DNA of 64,000 bases from an uncultured Caryophanales bacterium. GTDB taxonomy: Bacteria > Bacillota_I > Bacilli_A > RF39 > UBA660. This document shows, piece by piece, positions 18,556 through 28,207 of this stretch; position 1 is the first letter of the stretch; the number at the start of each line of letters is the position of its first letter. A model generated the notes under the pieces. That model was not told the origin of the DNA. It did no database searches and saw only the letters and a program-made list of their open reading frames with translations. The stretch covers positions 3,895-67,894 of the forward strand of contig CAMVPJ010000002.1 of assembly GCA_947169395.1 (NCBI GenBank), written 5' to 3'. Position numbers and translations under genes: made by a program.

Positions 18556-18604
18556 AAGAGAACTCTGTTATAATAAAGTTACAAGAATATAAAGGAGTTC
18601 TCTT
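18556..18604 (+). promoter_or_regulatory. Insertion-sequence promoter inside a site-hiding inverted repeat
   Basis: AAGAGAACTC (18556-18565) pairs with GAGTTCTCTT (18595-18604), which holds the transposase ribosome binding site. The extended -10 box TGTTATAAT (18566-18574) lies between the arms. Transcripts starting here lack the left arm, but read-through from outside would fold and hide the site. Confidence 0.6.
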
Positions 18605-19444
18605 ATGTATACTATACCACATTTTTTAATAAATGAAGCAAAAAATTTAATAAAAGTTAAAATTAATGAAATAACTAACAATATAACTGACGAAATAATT
18701 AATAATATTTTCTATTCTACACCAAATAATAAGAATCAAAACTTGATGTTAAACCTTGATAAAGATATTAGAATTGCTATTCTTAAAATTATTAAGGAGG
18801 TTATTGAGATATTTGATAATCTTTATGCAAACTCTAAAGAAAGAAAAAAACAATTTAATATTAGTAATCCTAGATGTCATAGAAGTATTATGACTATATT
18901 TGGTGAACTTGAGTTTGATAGAATTTACTACTATGATAAAAAAGATAAAAACAAGCATTTTTACTTCATTGATACACTATTTGGTTTTTCTAAGTATGAT
19001 AGATATGATAAGCTAGTTAAGGCTATCGCTATATCAAATGCAATGGAGGCTAACCAAAAGAAAGGTGCTGAAATAACAAATGACCGAATCAATTCATTAC
19101 AGGATAGTCTTATTGGTAAAAAGATTTGTAACATCAGCAGACAAAATATTTATATATGGATTGATAAGTGGAATGTCCCAGATGTCAAGTTAGACCCTAT
19201 TGATATTGATGGAGATACTTTATATATTATGATTAATGAAAAGTATATTCATGAACAAATAAAACTAATGCTTGGTGTTGATTTTGATACTGCTGATACT
19301 GTAGAAACTAAGGATGATAAAGAAATAATAAAAGAAATTGTAGATGAGCTAATGAATTTCTTAAACAATCCACCATTACTACTTCCTGCTCCTAAGAATA
19401 AGACAAGAAATTTTATTAATATCTTGACAGCACTTATTTCATAA
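18605..19444 (+). pseudogene. Truncated ISLre2/UPF0236-family transposase
   Basis: 279 codons resembling the N-terminal part of UPF0236 transposases: RCHRSIMTIFGELEFDRIYYYDKKDKNKHFYFIDTLFG is split over about residues 90-135, followed by the helical segment and an IDIDGDTLYIM block where an acidic active-site residue is expected. Full-length members are about 400-500 residues, so the C-terminal third is missing. The frame ends by chance over the 3' end of the convergent AAA gene. Its own promoter and inverted repeat remain. Confidence 0.82.
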
Positions 19445-20978
19445 TTAAATTATCAGTGCTTATATCATCTTTAGTTATTGTTGTAAGTATTTTATTTTGT
19501 TTATTATTCTTAACTCTAGAAGCATGTTTAATAATAGTTTTCTCATATATATTTCTTATAAATCTAGCATTACCAAAGTTTTTCATAGTTCTATTTTTAT
19601 CAATAATACTTTTTAAGTATTCTATAGCGCTGTCTTCTACTACAAAACCACTCTTATTCATAAAGTTAATAAATATTTTAACTAGCTCATCAGTTGTATA
19701 ATCATCAAACTCTAAAGTATACCCTATTCTTGATACTATACCAGAATTAGAATCCAAGAATGCTTGCATTTCTTTAGTGTATCCTGCAAATATCACAATT
19801 AATTTATCACGATAGTTTTCCATTGCTTGTATTAAAGTAGCTATAGCCTCATCATTATAAGAATTATTATTACTAGCAAGAGTATATGCCTCATCTATAA
19901 ATAATACTCCATTTAAACTTTTTTCTATTACACTATTAGTTTTAATTGCTGTCTGTCCTACATATTCAGCTATTAAATCTTTACTACTAACTTCAATTAA
20001 TTTATTTTCTTTAATATAACCTAAATTATACATAATATCTGCAATAAGTCTAGCAATAGTAGTTTTACCTGTACCAGGATTACCAAGAAAAACCATATGC
20101 ATATTAACATTGCCTATACTTAGTTTATCTGTCTTATTTTTAAGAGTCATTAAATCAACTAATTCATGAAGTGCTTTTTTTACTTTATTAAGACCTACTA
20201 AACTATCAAGCTCTTTAAATACATCTTCTATACTCTTAGTCTCTTTTATTAAAGGAACACTATTATTAAATGAAATATATTTAATCAATTCATTCTGATA
20301 ATTATAATAATCCTTAGTATCATTATATGTCTTAGTTATATAATCAAGTAATTTAACTCCTAATTCATTACTAATACTTATACTACTTGCTATATTGTTA
20401 TAAATATCTTGAATACTAGGACTTACACCAGTAATACTATAATTAAAATAATTATTTTTAATATCTTCATAACCCAAAAAGAAATTATTAATAGAATCAT
20501 CATCACCAGATATAATAGTTATTAGTCTATCATCACTTACACATATATTATCTATTTCATGCATTAACTTCTTATGAGTCTTATCATCTTCCATATTAAT
20601 ACCACTTAACTCAGTAATATTTACAATACCATACTTAGTTAAATCAGTATTATTAATCTTATACAAAGAATAATCTATATAATCATTATTCTTTGTATAT
20701 GAATATTTCTTCGCACTATTAATTAATATATCTATTACATCTTTTATAGTTTTAGTACTATTTGTATTAATAACAAGTCTAATAGGTATATAAACTATAT
20801 TATCTTTATTATGATAATCTTCCATATAACTAATAATTCTTTTAAGTAATTCTTTAGAATCATCTGTAATATATATTGAATCAATATTTATACCATCATC
20901 AATAGTACTATTATCTACACTATATTTATTATCAAAGAAATCAGTATAAATATCTTTTAAATAATCCATCTTATTCAC
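19434..20978 (-). CDS. CbxX/CfqX (SpoVK-like) AAA ATPase
   Basis: 514 residues. The C-terminal half is a CbxX-type AAA module: ELDSLVGLNKVKKAL, Walker A FLGNPGTGKTT, the VGQTAIKT pore region, Walker B GVLFIDEAY, sensor and arginine finger SRIGYTLEF. The N-terminal 240 residues are unrelated to known domains. Such ATPases remodel partner proteins (Rubisco activase CbbX) and occur near sporulation and secretion loci. The frame starts GTG (MNKMDY); ATG three codons on is possible. Last gene of the TelA operon, 7 bases after telA. Confidence 0.9.
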   Translation of the reverse strand: MNKMDYLKDIYTDFFDNKYSVDNSTIDDGINIDSIYITDDSKELLKRIISYMEDYHNKDNIVYIPIRLVINTNSTKTIKDVIDILINSAKKYSYTKNNDYIDYSLYKINNTDLTKYGIVNITELSGINMEDDKTHKKLMHEIDNICVSDDRLITIISGDDDSINNFFLGYEDIKNNYFNYSITGVSPSIQDIYNNIASSISISNELGVKLLDYITKTYNDTKDYYNYQNELIKYISFNNSVPLIKETKSIEDVFKELDSLVGLNKVKKALHELVDLMTLKNKTDKLSIGNVNMHMVFLGNPGTGKTTIARLIADIMYNLGYIKENKLIEVSSKDLIAEYVGQTAIKTNSVIEKSLNGVLFIDEAYTLASNNNSYNDEAIATLIQAMENYRDKLIVIFAGYTKEMQAFLDSNSGIVSRIGYTLEFDDYTTDELVKIFINFMNKSGFVVEDSAIEYLKSIIDKNRTMKNFGNARFIRNIYEKTIIKHASRVKNNKQNKILTTITKDDISTDNLIMK

Positions 20979-20985
20979 TTAATCA

Positions 20986-22134
20986 CTACTTTTCTACATG
21001 TATTTCTAACATTTTAGCCTTAAGTTCTTTTTCAATCTCAGTTAAAGTATTTTCAGCTTCCCTACGTTTAATGCGACCTTGTTCATGAATTTCTATTACT
21101 TTATCTAATGTTTCAATTAAGTTTTGATTAGTCTTCTGTAATGTTTCAATATTAACAATAGCCTTCTCAGACTCTTCTGCAATATCAATAGAACCTTGCT
21201 TTAGTGTTTCACTATTCTTAACTAACATCTCATTAGTAAGCTTAGATACTTCTTGTTGAGTTTTTAAAGCTTGCTTTGCATTATTAATACCTAGTGCAAG
21301 TACCATTTGATTCTTCCATAAAGGTATTGTGTTAGTAATAGAACTCTGAATCTTCTCAACTAACTCAGCTTCATTATTTTGTAATAATCTAATTTGTGGA
21401 GCCATTTGAATAGATATAATTCTAGTTGTTTTTAAATCATATATTTTCTTCTCAAACCTAGTAATCATACTTTCCATATCATTTACCTTTTGGATATCTA
21501 GTTGATCTCCACTTTTCTCTGCTTTTGCTTTTAATTCAGGAAGCACTTTATTTCTTAATTCTTCAATCTTTCTATCTCCTGCAATTATATATAAAGATAT
21601 CTCTTTAAAATACTCTAGATTCTTCTCATACATAGTATCAAAAATACTAATATCCTTAAGCATCTGTAATTTATCTTTTTCTAAATTACCCTCAATAGTA
21701 TCAATATTCTTCTCAATCTTACTATATCTAGCAATTATATAATCAAGTTCTTTTTTCGCACTTGAAAATAACTTAGCAAAGAATCCCTTCTTCTTACTAC
21801 CTGCAATATCTGAATCAAATGACTTAATTTGACTAACCAAATTAGCAAGCAAGTCCCCTACTTCACCAGTATTCTTAGTTTTAACATCCTCTAAAATACT
21901 ATCAGAAAACTTCGATATTTTATCTTGTGCAGGAGCACCAAACTGTAAAATCTCTGTTGCATCATTAATATCTATTTTACTATTAAAATCATCTACAGCT
22001 TTCTTCTCTTCCTCACTTAATAAATCATAGTTAAGCGATTCTTCAATTTTTTCTTCCGTTACTTTATCACTAACTAACTCTTTAACCTCTTCCTCATCCA
22101 TCTTCTTTTCTACTTTTAATTCTAATCCATTCAT
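20986..22134 (-). CDS. TelA-family toxic anion resistance protein
   Basis: 382 residues, helical and charged, matching TelA/YaaN across LVSQIKSFDSDIAGSKKKGFFAKLF, IEGNLEKDKLQMLKDISIFDTMYEKN, YIIAGDRKIEELR and IQMAPQIRLLQNNEAELVEKIQSSI. Cytoplasmic, probably dynamic coiled-coil bundles. TelA proteins are tied to resistance to tellurite, lantibiotics and envelope drugs by unclear means. In Bacillus subtilis yaaN lies beside xpaC; an XpaC-like gene is in this operon too. AAGGATT site. Sits between the surface proteins and the AAA ATPase. Confidence 0.92.
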   Translation of the reverse strand: MNGLELKVEKKMDEEEVKELVSDKVTEEKIEESLNYDLLSEEEKKAVDDFNSKIDINDATEILQFGAPAQDKISKFSDSILEDVKTKNTGEVGDLLANLVSQIKSFDSDIAGSKKKGFFAKLFSSAKKELDYIIARYSKIEKNIDTIEGNLEKDKLQMLKDISIFDTMYEKNLEYFKEISLYIIAGDRKIEELRNKVLPELKAKAEKSGDQLDIQKVNDMESMITRFEKKIYDLKTTRIISIQMAPQIRLLQNNEAELVEKIQSSITNTIPLWKNQMVLALGINNAKQALKTQQEVSKLTNEMLVKNSETLKQGSIDIAEESEKAIVNIETLQKTNQNLIETLDKVIEIHEQGRIKRREAENTLTEIEKELKAKMLEIHVEK

Positions 22135-22135
22135 T

Positions 22136-23040
22136 TTAATCCTTCTTTCTATCTTTATTCTTAATTACTATAAATATATTTAATCCAACACATGTAAGTA
22201 CCATTCCAATCAATATAATTAATCCTGATACACTTTTTAATATATTTGGTACTTTTACTTCTGTTTTTGATTCATTATTATTACTTATTATTACTTTCTC
22301 AGTTTCTTTATTATCACCAGTATCTTTTTCTATATCACTATTATTACAACTATCATCTATTGCACATTTATAAAGCTCAACAACAGGTCGTATTTCATTA
22401 AGACATCCACCATTACACTCATCCGCAAGATATCCATCATCCTTAACAATCCATAATGTATTAGAATCTTCACGATTACTCATTGTCCAATATGAATATC
22501 CACAATTTTCATAGACCCATTTAGGTTTCTAGGAAGAGCAACAGTTCCATTAAATGGTTCATTAATATAGCCAAGATTTTCTGCAAGTTCTTCGTACTTT
22601 ATAAGTCGTAAATCTTTTATATCTTTTATATTTAATTTATCCATTCCCCAAGCATTAAGTACATATTTAATATCGCTATTTTCATATGGTTTTGAATTAT
22701 CAGACTGGTTTTGACAAATTGTACTACTACATCGTATCATGCCACCATAGCCTTTATTATTAGATGCCTTATAGCGATAAGAAACAGAAAAATTATCATT
22801 AATATTTACACGATTATTATCAGTCCCTACTCCTCCATATAAATCAACTTCTTCTACAGTTAAAGGATATTGTTTAAATAATATAACACTATTTTCATCT
22901 TCACTACTATCTTTAATAACATAAAAATCTATATCATTATATGTTACTTCATCACCTATTTTATATTCCTTATATGCATAGACTTTACTACATATAAATA
23001 TTGATAAAAATATAATTAATAAATTAAATAATCTCTTCAT
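22136..23040 (-). pseudogene. VPNT-type surface protein D, frameshifted
   Basis: One gene read in two frames. The first part (to 22480) has a signal peptide ending YAYKEYKIGDEVTYNDIDFYV and the paralogues' core. Near 22531 the frame passes from LPRN into PKWVYENCGYSYWTMSN, which continues as the piece starting at 22483, through RPVVELYKCAIDD to the wall tail VPNILKSV, hydrophobic stretch and KNKDRKKD. One missing base in an A run (AGAAACC) explains the switch. The product would be truncated unless slippage restores it. It follows the larger paralogue and precedes telA. Confidence 0.8.
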
Positions 23041-23059
23041 ATAATCTCACTCTTTACTC

Positions 23060-24625
23060 TCATTTTTTTCTCTTAATTATAAATACTATTACACTAATTG
23101 TTAAAGCAACGACTCCAAGAATTATAAATATTATTGATACTTTTTTAACAGTATTAGGTACAGATACTTGATTATTATTCTTTTTATCATCAACTTTTTT
23201 ATAATCTATTTTACCATCTTCATTAATTGTTTCATAACCAATAGATTCTTTTTTTAAATTTATTACAGGTCTTATTGTTGCATAAGCATTATATACCTGT
23301 TGTTCTTCAACGCCATTACGTCCAATCCAAACTTCTTCGGTTGAATCATAATAAGGACTCATTGTCCAAAAATAAGAAAAACTATATAACCAAGTTGGAA
23401 CACCTTCAGAAATTTCAAATGTATCATCGGTTACTTTTTGAGAAATATTAAGCCCTATATTTATAAGCTCATCATATGTTATCAACCTAGTTTTATAACC
23501 TAATTCATCACTAACTAGTTTAGATTTATCGAACATATCTAGCGTCCAAGCATCCACTACATATTTTACATCACTTCTATTATAATCTGAAGAACAACCT
23601 TTTTTTATGTTATAATTTATATTTGAACATTTTTCTCTGCTATAATATGCAATATTCCCAAATCCATCAACATCTAAAACAACACCTAAAGAATCTTTAA
23701 CATATCTATTAACATGATTATTTCCATAATTACTTACCTCAGATGTTAATAAAGGTTTTTCTTTTAAAAGAGTAACATAATTAGAATACTTATCACTTTC
23801 CTTAATAACATAAAAATCCATACCATTATATGTAACTTTATCTCCAAATTCATATGTATTATATATTTTAACTTTATTTTGTTCGGTAATTTCACCACTT
23901 AAATCTTCGTCTTTGTATTCTTTTGTATCTCCTAATGCAGATTTATAAAGCTCTACTACAGGTCTAATATATCCGCTATTTCCAAAACCAGAAAGATCAT
24001 GTTCTGCAACAGTATATACATAATCGGATCTACCTTCGACAGGAATCATAGTCAAAAAACTTCCTAAACCATAGCGTGCAGTTATTAACCATTTAGGAGT
24101 TTTACTAGTTTTTACCCACTCTTGACATGTAGCACAAGTACTCTTATATTCATATCCTAATTCCTTTAAATCATCCAACGTTATAAGACGTACGTTTTTT
24201 AGAATATTTCTATCAAACTTATCTTCACTCCAAGCGTCTACTACAATTTTAACATTAGACTTGTTATAATCATTTGTACATCCACTTGTCACCCAATGTT
24301 GATCACAATTATATCCACAACTAGTACTTTCATAAAACCTCATTGTACCAAAAAGATTTCTATATGATTCAACCTGTGGACTATAATAATAATAGCAATC
24401 TCTTTCTACATTTTGATTATAAGAATTCATTTCACTTATTGTAAAAGGATCAGCCTTTAAAAGAACAACATAATCACTATCACTACCACTATCTTTTATT
24501 ACATAAAAATCAATATCATTATATGTTATTACATCACCTATTTTATATGATTTATAGGCATATACTTTAGTACTCAAAATTAACATAATAAATGTTAAAC
24601 TTATATTTAATATTAATTTCTTCAT
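23060..24625 (-). CDS. VPNT-type surface protein C, two-domain paralogue
   Basis: 521 residues: signal peptide (about 1-23), then two copies of the module that begins YKIGDxxTYNxxDFYVIK, passes through a VxxVVDAW...RLIT segment and a W-rich stretch, and ends IRPVVELYK. Cysteine-rich insertions (RDCYYYY, STSCGYNCDQ, STCATCQEW) are peculiar to this copy. The tail is SVPNTVKKVS, a membrane helix and KRKK, a plausible sortase-like signal. The C-terminal VRPVV block recalls DUF6273-type secreted proteins, but I cannot assign a family. ATGA overlap with the next paralogue. Confidence 0.82.
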   Translation of the reverse strand: MKKLILNISLTFIMLILSTKVYAYKSYKIGDVITYNDIDFYVIKDSGSDSDYVVLLKADPFTISEMNSYNQNVERDCYYYYSPQVESYRNLFGTMRFYESTSCGYNCDQHWVTSGCTNDYNKSNVKIVVDAWSEDKFDRNILKNVRLITLDDLKELGYEYKSTCATCQEWVKTSKTPKWLITARYGLGSFLTMIPVEGRSDYVYTVAEHDLSGFGNSGYIRPVVELYKSALGDTKEYKDEDLSGEITEQNKVKIYNTYEFGDKVTYNGMDFYVIKESDKYSNYVTLLKEKPLLTSEVSNYGNNHVNRYVKDSLGVVLDVDGFGNIAYYSREKCSNINYNIKKGCSSDYNRSDVKYVVDAWTLDMFDKSKLVSDELGYKTRLITYDELINIGLNISQKVTDDTFEISEGVPTWLYSFSYFWTMSPYYDSTEEVWIGRNGVEEQQVYNAYATIRPVINLKKESIGYETINEDGKIDYKKVDDKKNNNQVSVPNTVKKVSIIFIILGVVALTISVIVFIIKRKK

Positions 24626-25557
24626 TTATGACTCCTATTTTTTACAATTATAAATATATTTAATCCCACACATACAAGTACTAATCCAATTAATATAATA
24701 AATTCTGATATGCTTTTTAATGTATTTGGAACACTAACTTTTGTTTTTGATTCATTTTTATTATTATTTATGATTGGTTTTTCAGTTTCTTTTTTATCAT
24801 CACTCTTATTATCATCAATTTCTTTATTATTATCAGTATCATTTATGATATCACCATTATTACAACTATTATCTATTGCGCATTTGTATAATTCAACTAC
24901 AGGTCGCACTACAATATTGAAATTACCAACTGCAGAAGAAGTATTTATATGTCCTTCATTTGTAACTACCCATAACTCATAATCATAATTTTCATTAGGA
25001 ACCATAGTCCAATACCAATATTTTTCATTGTAAAACCAAGTTGGAATTTTATCTGTAACAGAAATATACCAACCATATATTATGTTATTTTCATCATAAC
25101 CTATACCATTAATTATATCATCATAATTTAGCAATCGCTTAGATATTATATCCTGATTTTTAAAATTTGAATCAGCCCAAGTATCTACTACGTGTTTTAC
25201 TGCACTGTTTTCATAGTTTGATTTTCCAACACTACCCTGATCATGATAACTCATTCCTCCATACCCATTAACGTTATAAGCGTTTTGATAATAAGAATTA
25301 TTATCTGAACCAAGCATATTAACATGATTATTATCTGTTCCTACTCCTCCATATGTATTTACTTCATCTACTGTAAGAGGTTCTGCTTTAAGCAAAATAA
25401 CATAATCTTCATTTTCACTACTATCTTTAATAACATAAAAATCTATATCGTTATATGTTACCTCATCACCTATTTTATAAGATTGATATGCATAAACTTT
25501 ATTATTTAGAATAAATATACTAGTTATTAAAGATATAAATATTATTACTTTTTTCAT
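24622..25557 (-). CDS. VPNT-type surface protein B
   Basis: 311 residues with signal peptide, one YKIGDEVTYNDIDFYVIKDS module, the VVDTWADSNF and RLLNYDDI blocks, PTWFYNEKYWYWTMVPN, VVRPVVELYKCAIDN, an Asp/Asn linker and the tail SVPNTLKSIS, membrane helix, KNRSHK. The last 60 codons are almost identical to the end of the next paralogue, so the copies arose by tandem duplication or are being converted. Coupled by 4-base overlaps on both sides. Function unknown; probably wall-exposed ligand-binding. Confidence 0.8.
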   Translation of the reverse strand: MKKVIIFISLITSIFILNNKVYAYQSYKIGDEVTYNDIDFYVIKDSSENEDYVILLKAEPLTVDEVNTYGGVGTDNNHVNMLGSDNNSYYQNAYNVNGYGGMSYHDQGSVGKSNYENSAVKHVVDTWADSNFKNQDIISKRLLNYDDIINGIGYDENNIIYGWYISVTDKIPTWFYNEKYWYWTMVPNENYDYELWVVTNEGHINTSSAVGNFNIVVRPVVELYKCAIDNSCNNGDIINDTDNNKEIDDNKSDDKKETEKPIINNNKNESKTKVSVPNTLKSISEFIILIGLVLVCVGLNIFIIVKNRSHK

Positions 25558-26386
25558 TTATGACTCCTATTTTTTACAATTATAAATATATTTAATCCCA
25601 CACATACAAGTACTAATCCAATTAATATAATAAAACCTGATATGCTTTTTAATGTATTTGGAACACTAACTTTTGTTTTTGATTCATCTTTATTATTATT
25701 TATAATAACATTATCGTTTTCTTTATTATCATCAGGATTTTCTATTATATTATTATTATTATTATTACAAGTATCATCTATCGCACATTTATATAGTTCA
25801 ACAACAGGCCGTACATTTGAATTTGAACCTGGGTGATTAACATCAAGACTTCTTACTAACCCATAATTAGTTACAAACCATATATTTAAATCACTATCAA
25901 TATATTTACTCATAGTGAAATATGCTTCATCAATTAATATAAAATCAAAGTTTAATGAATCTTTTGCATAAACCGTATCTGTTGGATTGTTTTCATCAAA
26001 TCTAAAACCAAAATTATCAATCAATTCATTTAAAGTTATTAATCTTTGACTTTTAAAATCTCCTGTTTTAAAATTTTTATTTACCCAAGCATCGACCACT
26101 TTTTTGGCATCAGAAGTATTATAATCATTACTATTACCAAATTTAACATTACCTTTATCGCTTATATAAATTTCATTTATGTTTAAGTATTCTATTTCTT
26201 TTTTCGTAAGTGCTTCCGCCTTTAAAAGAACTACATAATCTTCATCTTCACTACTATCTTTTATTACATAAAAGTCAATATCATTATATGTTATTACATA
26301 CCTATTTTATATGATTTATATGCATATACTTTACTGCATATAAATATTGATAAAAATATAGTTAATAAACTAAATACTTTTTTCAT
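25554..26386 (-). pseudogene. VPNT-type surface protein A, frameshifted near the N-terminus
   Basis: Begins MKKVFSLLTIFLS after GAGGTAATT, reads YAYKSYKIG, then meets a stop because one base is missing (GGTATG where the paralogues have GGTGATG, about 26307). The right frame then runs TYNDIDFYVIKDSSEDED, KKVVDAWVNKNF, SQRLITLNEL, NVRPVVELYKCAIDD to the tail VPNTLKSIS and KNRSHK. The gene length is not a multiple of three. It directly follows the substrate-binding protein gene. Either inactive, phase-variable, or an assembly error. Confidence 0.82.
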
Positions 26387-26388
26387 AA

Positions 26389-27576
26389 TTACCTCAAATA
26401 CTCAATTAATTGGTTATATATATCCATCTTTAAACTAGTTACAGTACTAGTTATACTTTTAGGTATACCTATACCAATAGATTCTACTTCATAATTTCCA
26501 CCAGTAATACCAGTTCTAAAACCATATTTGGTAAATGCAATCTCTTGAATTTTTTTATCTTCTAATGCTTTATAAAGTTTATTACCATTCTCACTAAAAA
26601 CTGTAAAACAATGTGAGTTCCAAATAGTTGGAGTTGGATAAAGTACCCTAATATCATCTTTTACCTGTTCAAATGCATCAGGTGATGAATTTTTAAAATC
26701 AATAATACTTTTTTCGTAATCAACTATCATTGGTTCTCCACCTAAACCAGTTTTTAAGTATCTTTCAAAAAGATCAGCAGGTGTATTATTCATATATCCT
26801 GACTTAGTATAGAACTCTTTTAATTTAGGTAGATTTGCTTCTATATTATCACTAGTTACTTGTCCACCAGAAAGTATTGAAAGTAATAATCCATAATAAG
26901 TAGCCCCTGGTGATGATGATACAGGATCAGTTGATGCAATATTTATATTACCATATAACTCAGTAAGACCAATATCTGACCAACTCTTACCTTCTAAAAT
27001 ATAATTAATTAACTTATTCATATCAGTAATATAATACACTCCATCAGTATTAGTAACAATCCCTTCATTAATTAAAGCATCTACAACACGACCCCAACTA
27101 TATATTACTATTGGAGTATTTAATGTAAGTCCACCATCTAATACAGTATATCTATCAGCTTCTCCTAATTCCTTGTTAGGTTGTAATTTATAATAATCAT
27201 AAAATCTTTGATCTGATGTAAAGAGTGCATCATACCTAGATACTCCACTAGATAATACTGAATACTCTTTACCATTTGCAATATCATCAACTATATTACT
27301 ATTACCTAGTCCAATAGACTCTCTAATAAGTGGTTTAGTTATAGTCTTACCATTACTCCAAGTATCAAATACTGGATTAATATGATATTTATTTTTAAGA
27401 ATTTTAATTACTTCTTTATCTGATAAGAAATCTTCTTTACCACCACCTGTTGCTACAAACACATCAGTTAACTTATTACTAGTAATTCCTTTATCTCCAA
27501 GATTTTTAATTACAACAATACTTATAATAAGCACTATAAATATACCTATTCCAATAAATAACTTCTTATTTTTCAT
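26389..27576 (-). CDS. Membrane-anchored solute-binding-like protein
   Basis: 395 residues: uncleaved N-terminal helix (about 6-24), then a two-lobed binding-protein-like fold with LTDVFVATGGGKEDFLSDKEV, an INIASTDPVSSSPGATYYG ligand-loop-like motif and PMIVDYEKSIIDF. It resembles the first half of the vWA protein two genes upstream (both carry a ...SSxGATYYGLL / NTGATTYLNFL loop). No transporter genes are nearby, so it is likely a sensor or receptor. GGAG site; overlaps the XpaC-like gene end. Confidence 0.8.
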   Translation of the reverse strand: MKNKKLFIGIGIFIVLIISIVVIKNLGDKGITSNKLTDVFVATGGGKEDFLSDKEVIKILKNKYHINPVFDTWSNGKTITKPLIRESIGLGNSNIVDDIANGKEYSVLSSGVSRYDALFTSDQRFYDYYKLQPNKELGEADRYTVLDGGLTLNTPIVIYSWGRVVDALINEGIVTNTDGVYYITDMNKLINYILEGKSWSDIGLTELYGNINIASTDPVSSSPGATYYGLLLSILSGGQVTSDNIEANLPKLKEFYTKSGYMNNTPADLFERYLKTGLGGEPMIVDYEKSIIDFKNSSPDAFEQVKDDIRVLYPTPTIWNSHCFTVFSENGNKLYKALEDKKIQEIAFTKYGFRTGITGGNYEVESIGIGIPKSITSTVTSLKMDIYNQLIEYLR

Positions 27577-28207
27577 TTTTTACTCCTTTCTTCGCTTGTT
27601 TCATAATTGAATTATCATCTGTAATACCTTCTGCTTTTAACATCATATCAAATATCTTCATATCAGCATCTATATCCATTATATCTTTTTCATAAAGGGA
27701 CGCAAGTATTGTATTAAATGCATCTTTAGTATTATTAATCATAGTATCTGCTTTAACAATAAAGTTCTTTCCTTCACTTGATACTAACCTTTGATTTTCT
27801 ATCTCATCATATCTATCAGTAATCTTAACTAATACTGGTAAATAATAATCAAAGAAATTCTTAATATTATCCGCTTTCTTAGGTCTTCTTTCTACTTCTT
27901 TAATTATTTTGTTTACTATATCATTTATTTCATTTAGATTCTTTCTAGTATCCATATTATCTATCTTAGGTATTAATTCTAATATTTTCTTATTATCTTT
28001 TTTAGCTTTATTTAGTTTAGTATATAAGCTTACATTGGTATCTTTTAGAGTCTCTTTAGGTTTATAACTAGAAAGCACTAACTCTGCTGCAACAAAGGCT
28101 CCTGCACCTATCGCAAGTGCGGGTGCGAGCGGTGTAGCTAGAGCAATATAAGGTAGTGCGAAAAATGATGAACCTACTAGTGCAGAAATAATCTCTTTAC
28201 CCTTCAT
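27566..28207 (-). CDS. XpaC-like family protein
   Basis: 213 residues: an N-terminal pair of hydrophobic segments (SALVGSSFFALPYIALATPLAPALAIGAGAFVAAELVLS broken over about 8-47), then a helical cytoplasmic part with NFFDYYLPVLVKITDRYDEIENQ, the segment that marks XpaC (5-bromo-4-chloroindolyl phosphate hydrolysis) relatives. Role of the family is unknown, but it pairs with TelA in many Firmicutes, as here. Start ATG overlaps the stop of the vWA gene. Confidence 0.82.
   Translation of the reverse strand: MKGKEIISALVGSSFFALPYIALATPLAPALAIGAGAFVAAELVLSSYKPKETLKDTNVSLYTKLNKAKKDNKKILELIPKIDNMDTRKNLNEINDIVNKIIKEVERRPKKADNIKNFFDYYLPVLVKITDRYDEIENQRLVSSEGKNFIVKADTMINNTKDAFNTILASLYEKDIMDIDADMKIFDMMLKAEGITDDNSIMKQAKKGVKNEK

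Noticed and set aside
18749..18958. Minus-strand ORF of 69 codons inside the transposase fragment
   Set aside because: Low-complexity frame opposite a recognisable transposase, no ribosome site.
24710..25836. Plus-strand ORFs opposite the surface paralogues
   Set aside because: They mirror the duplicated tails of the paralogues on the other strand and have no ribosome sites.
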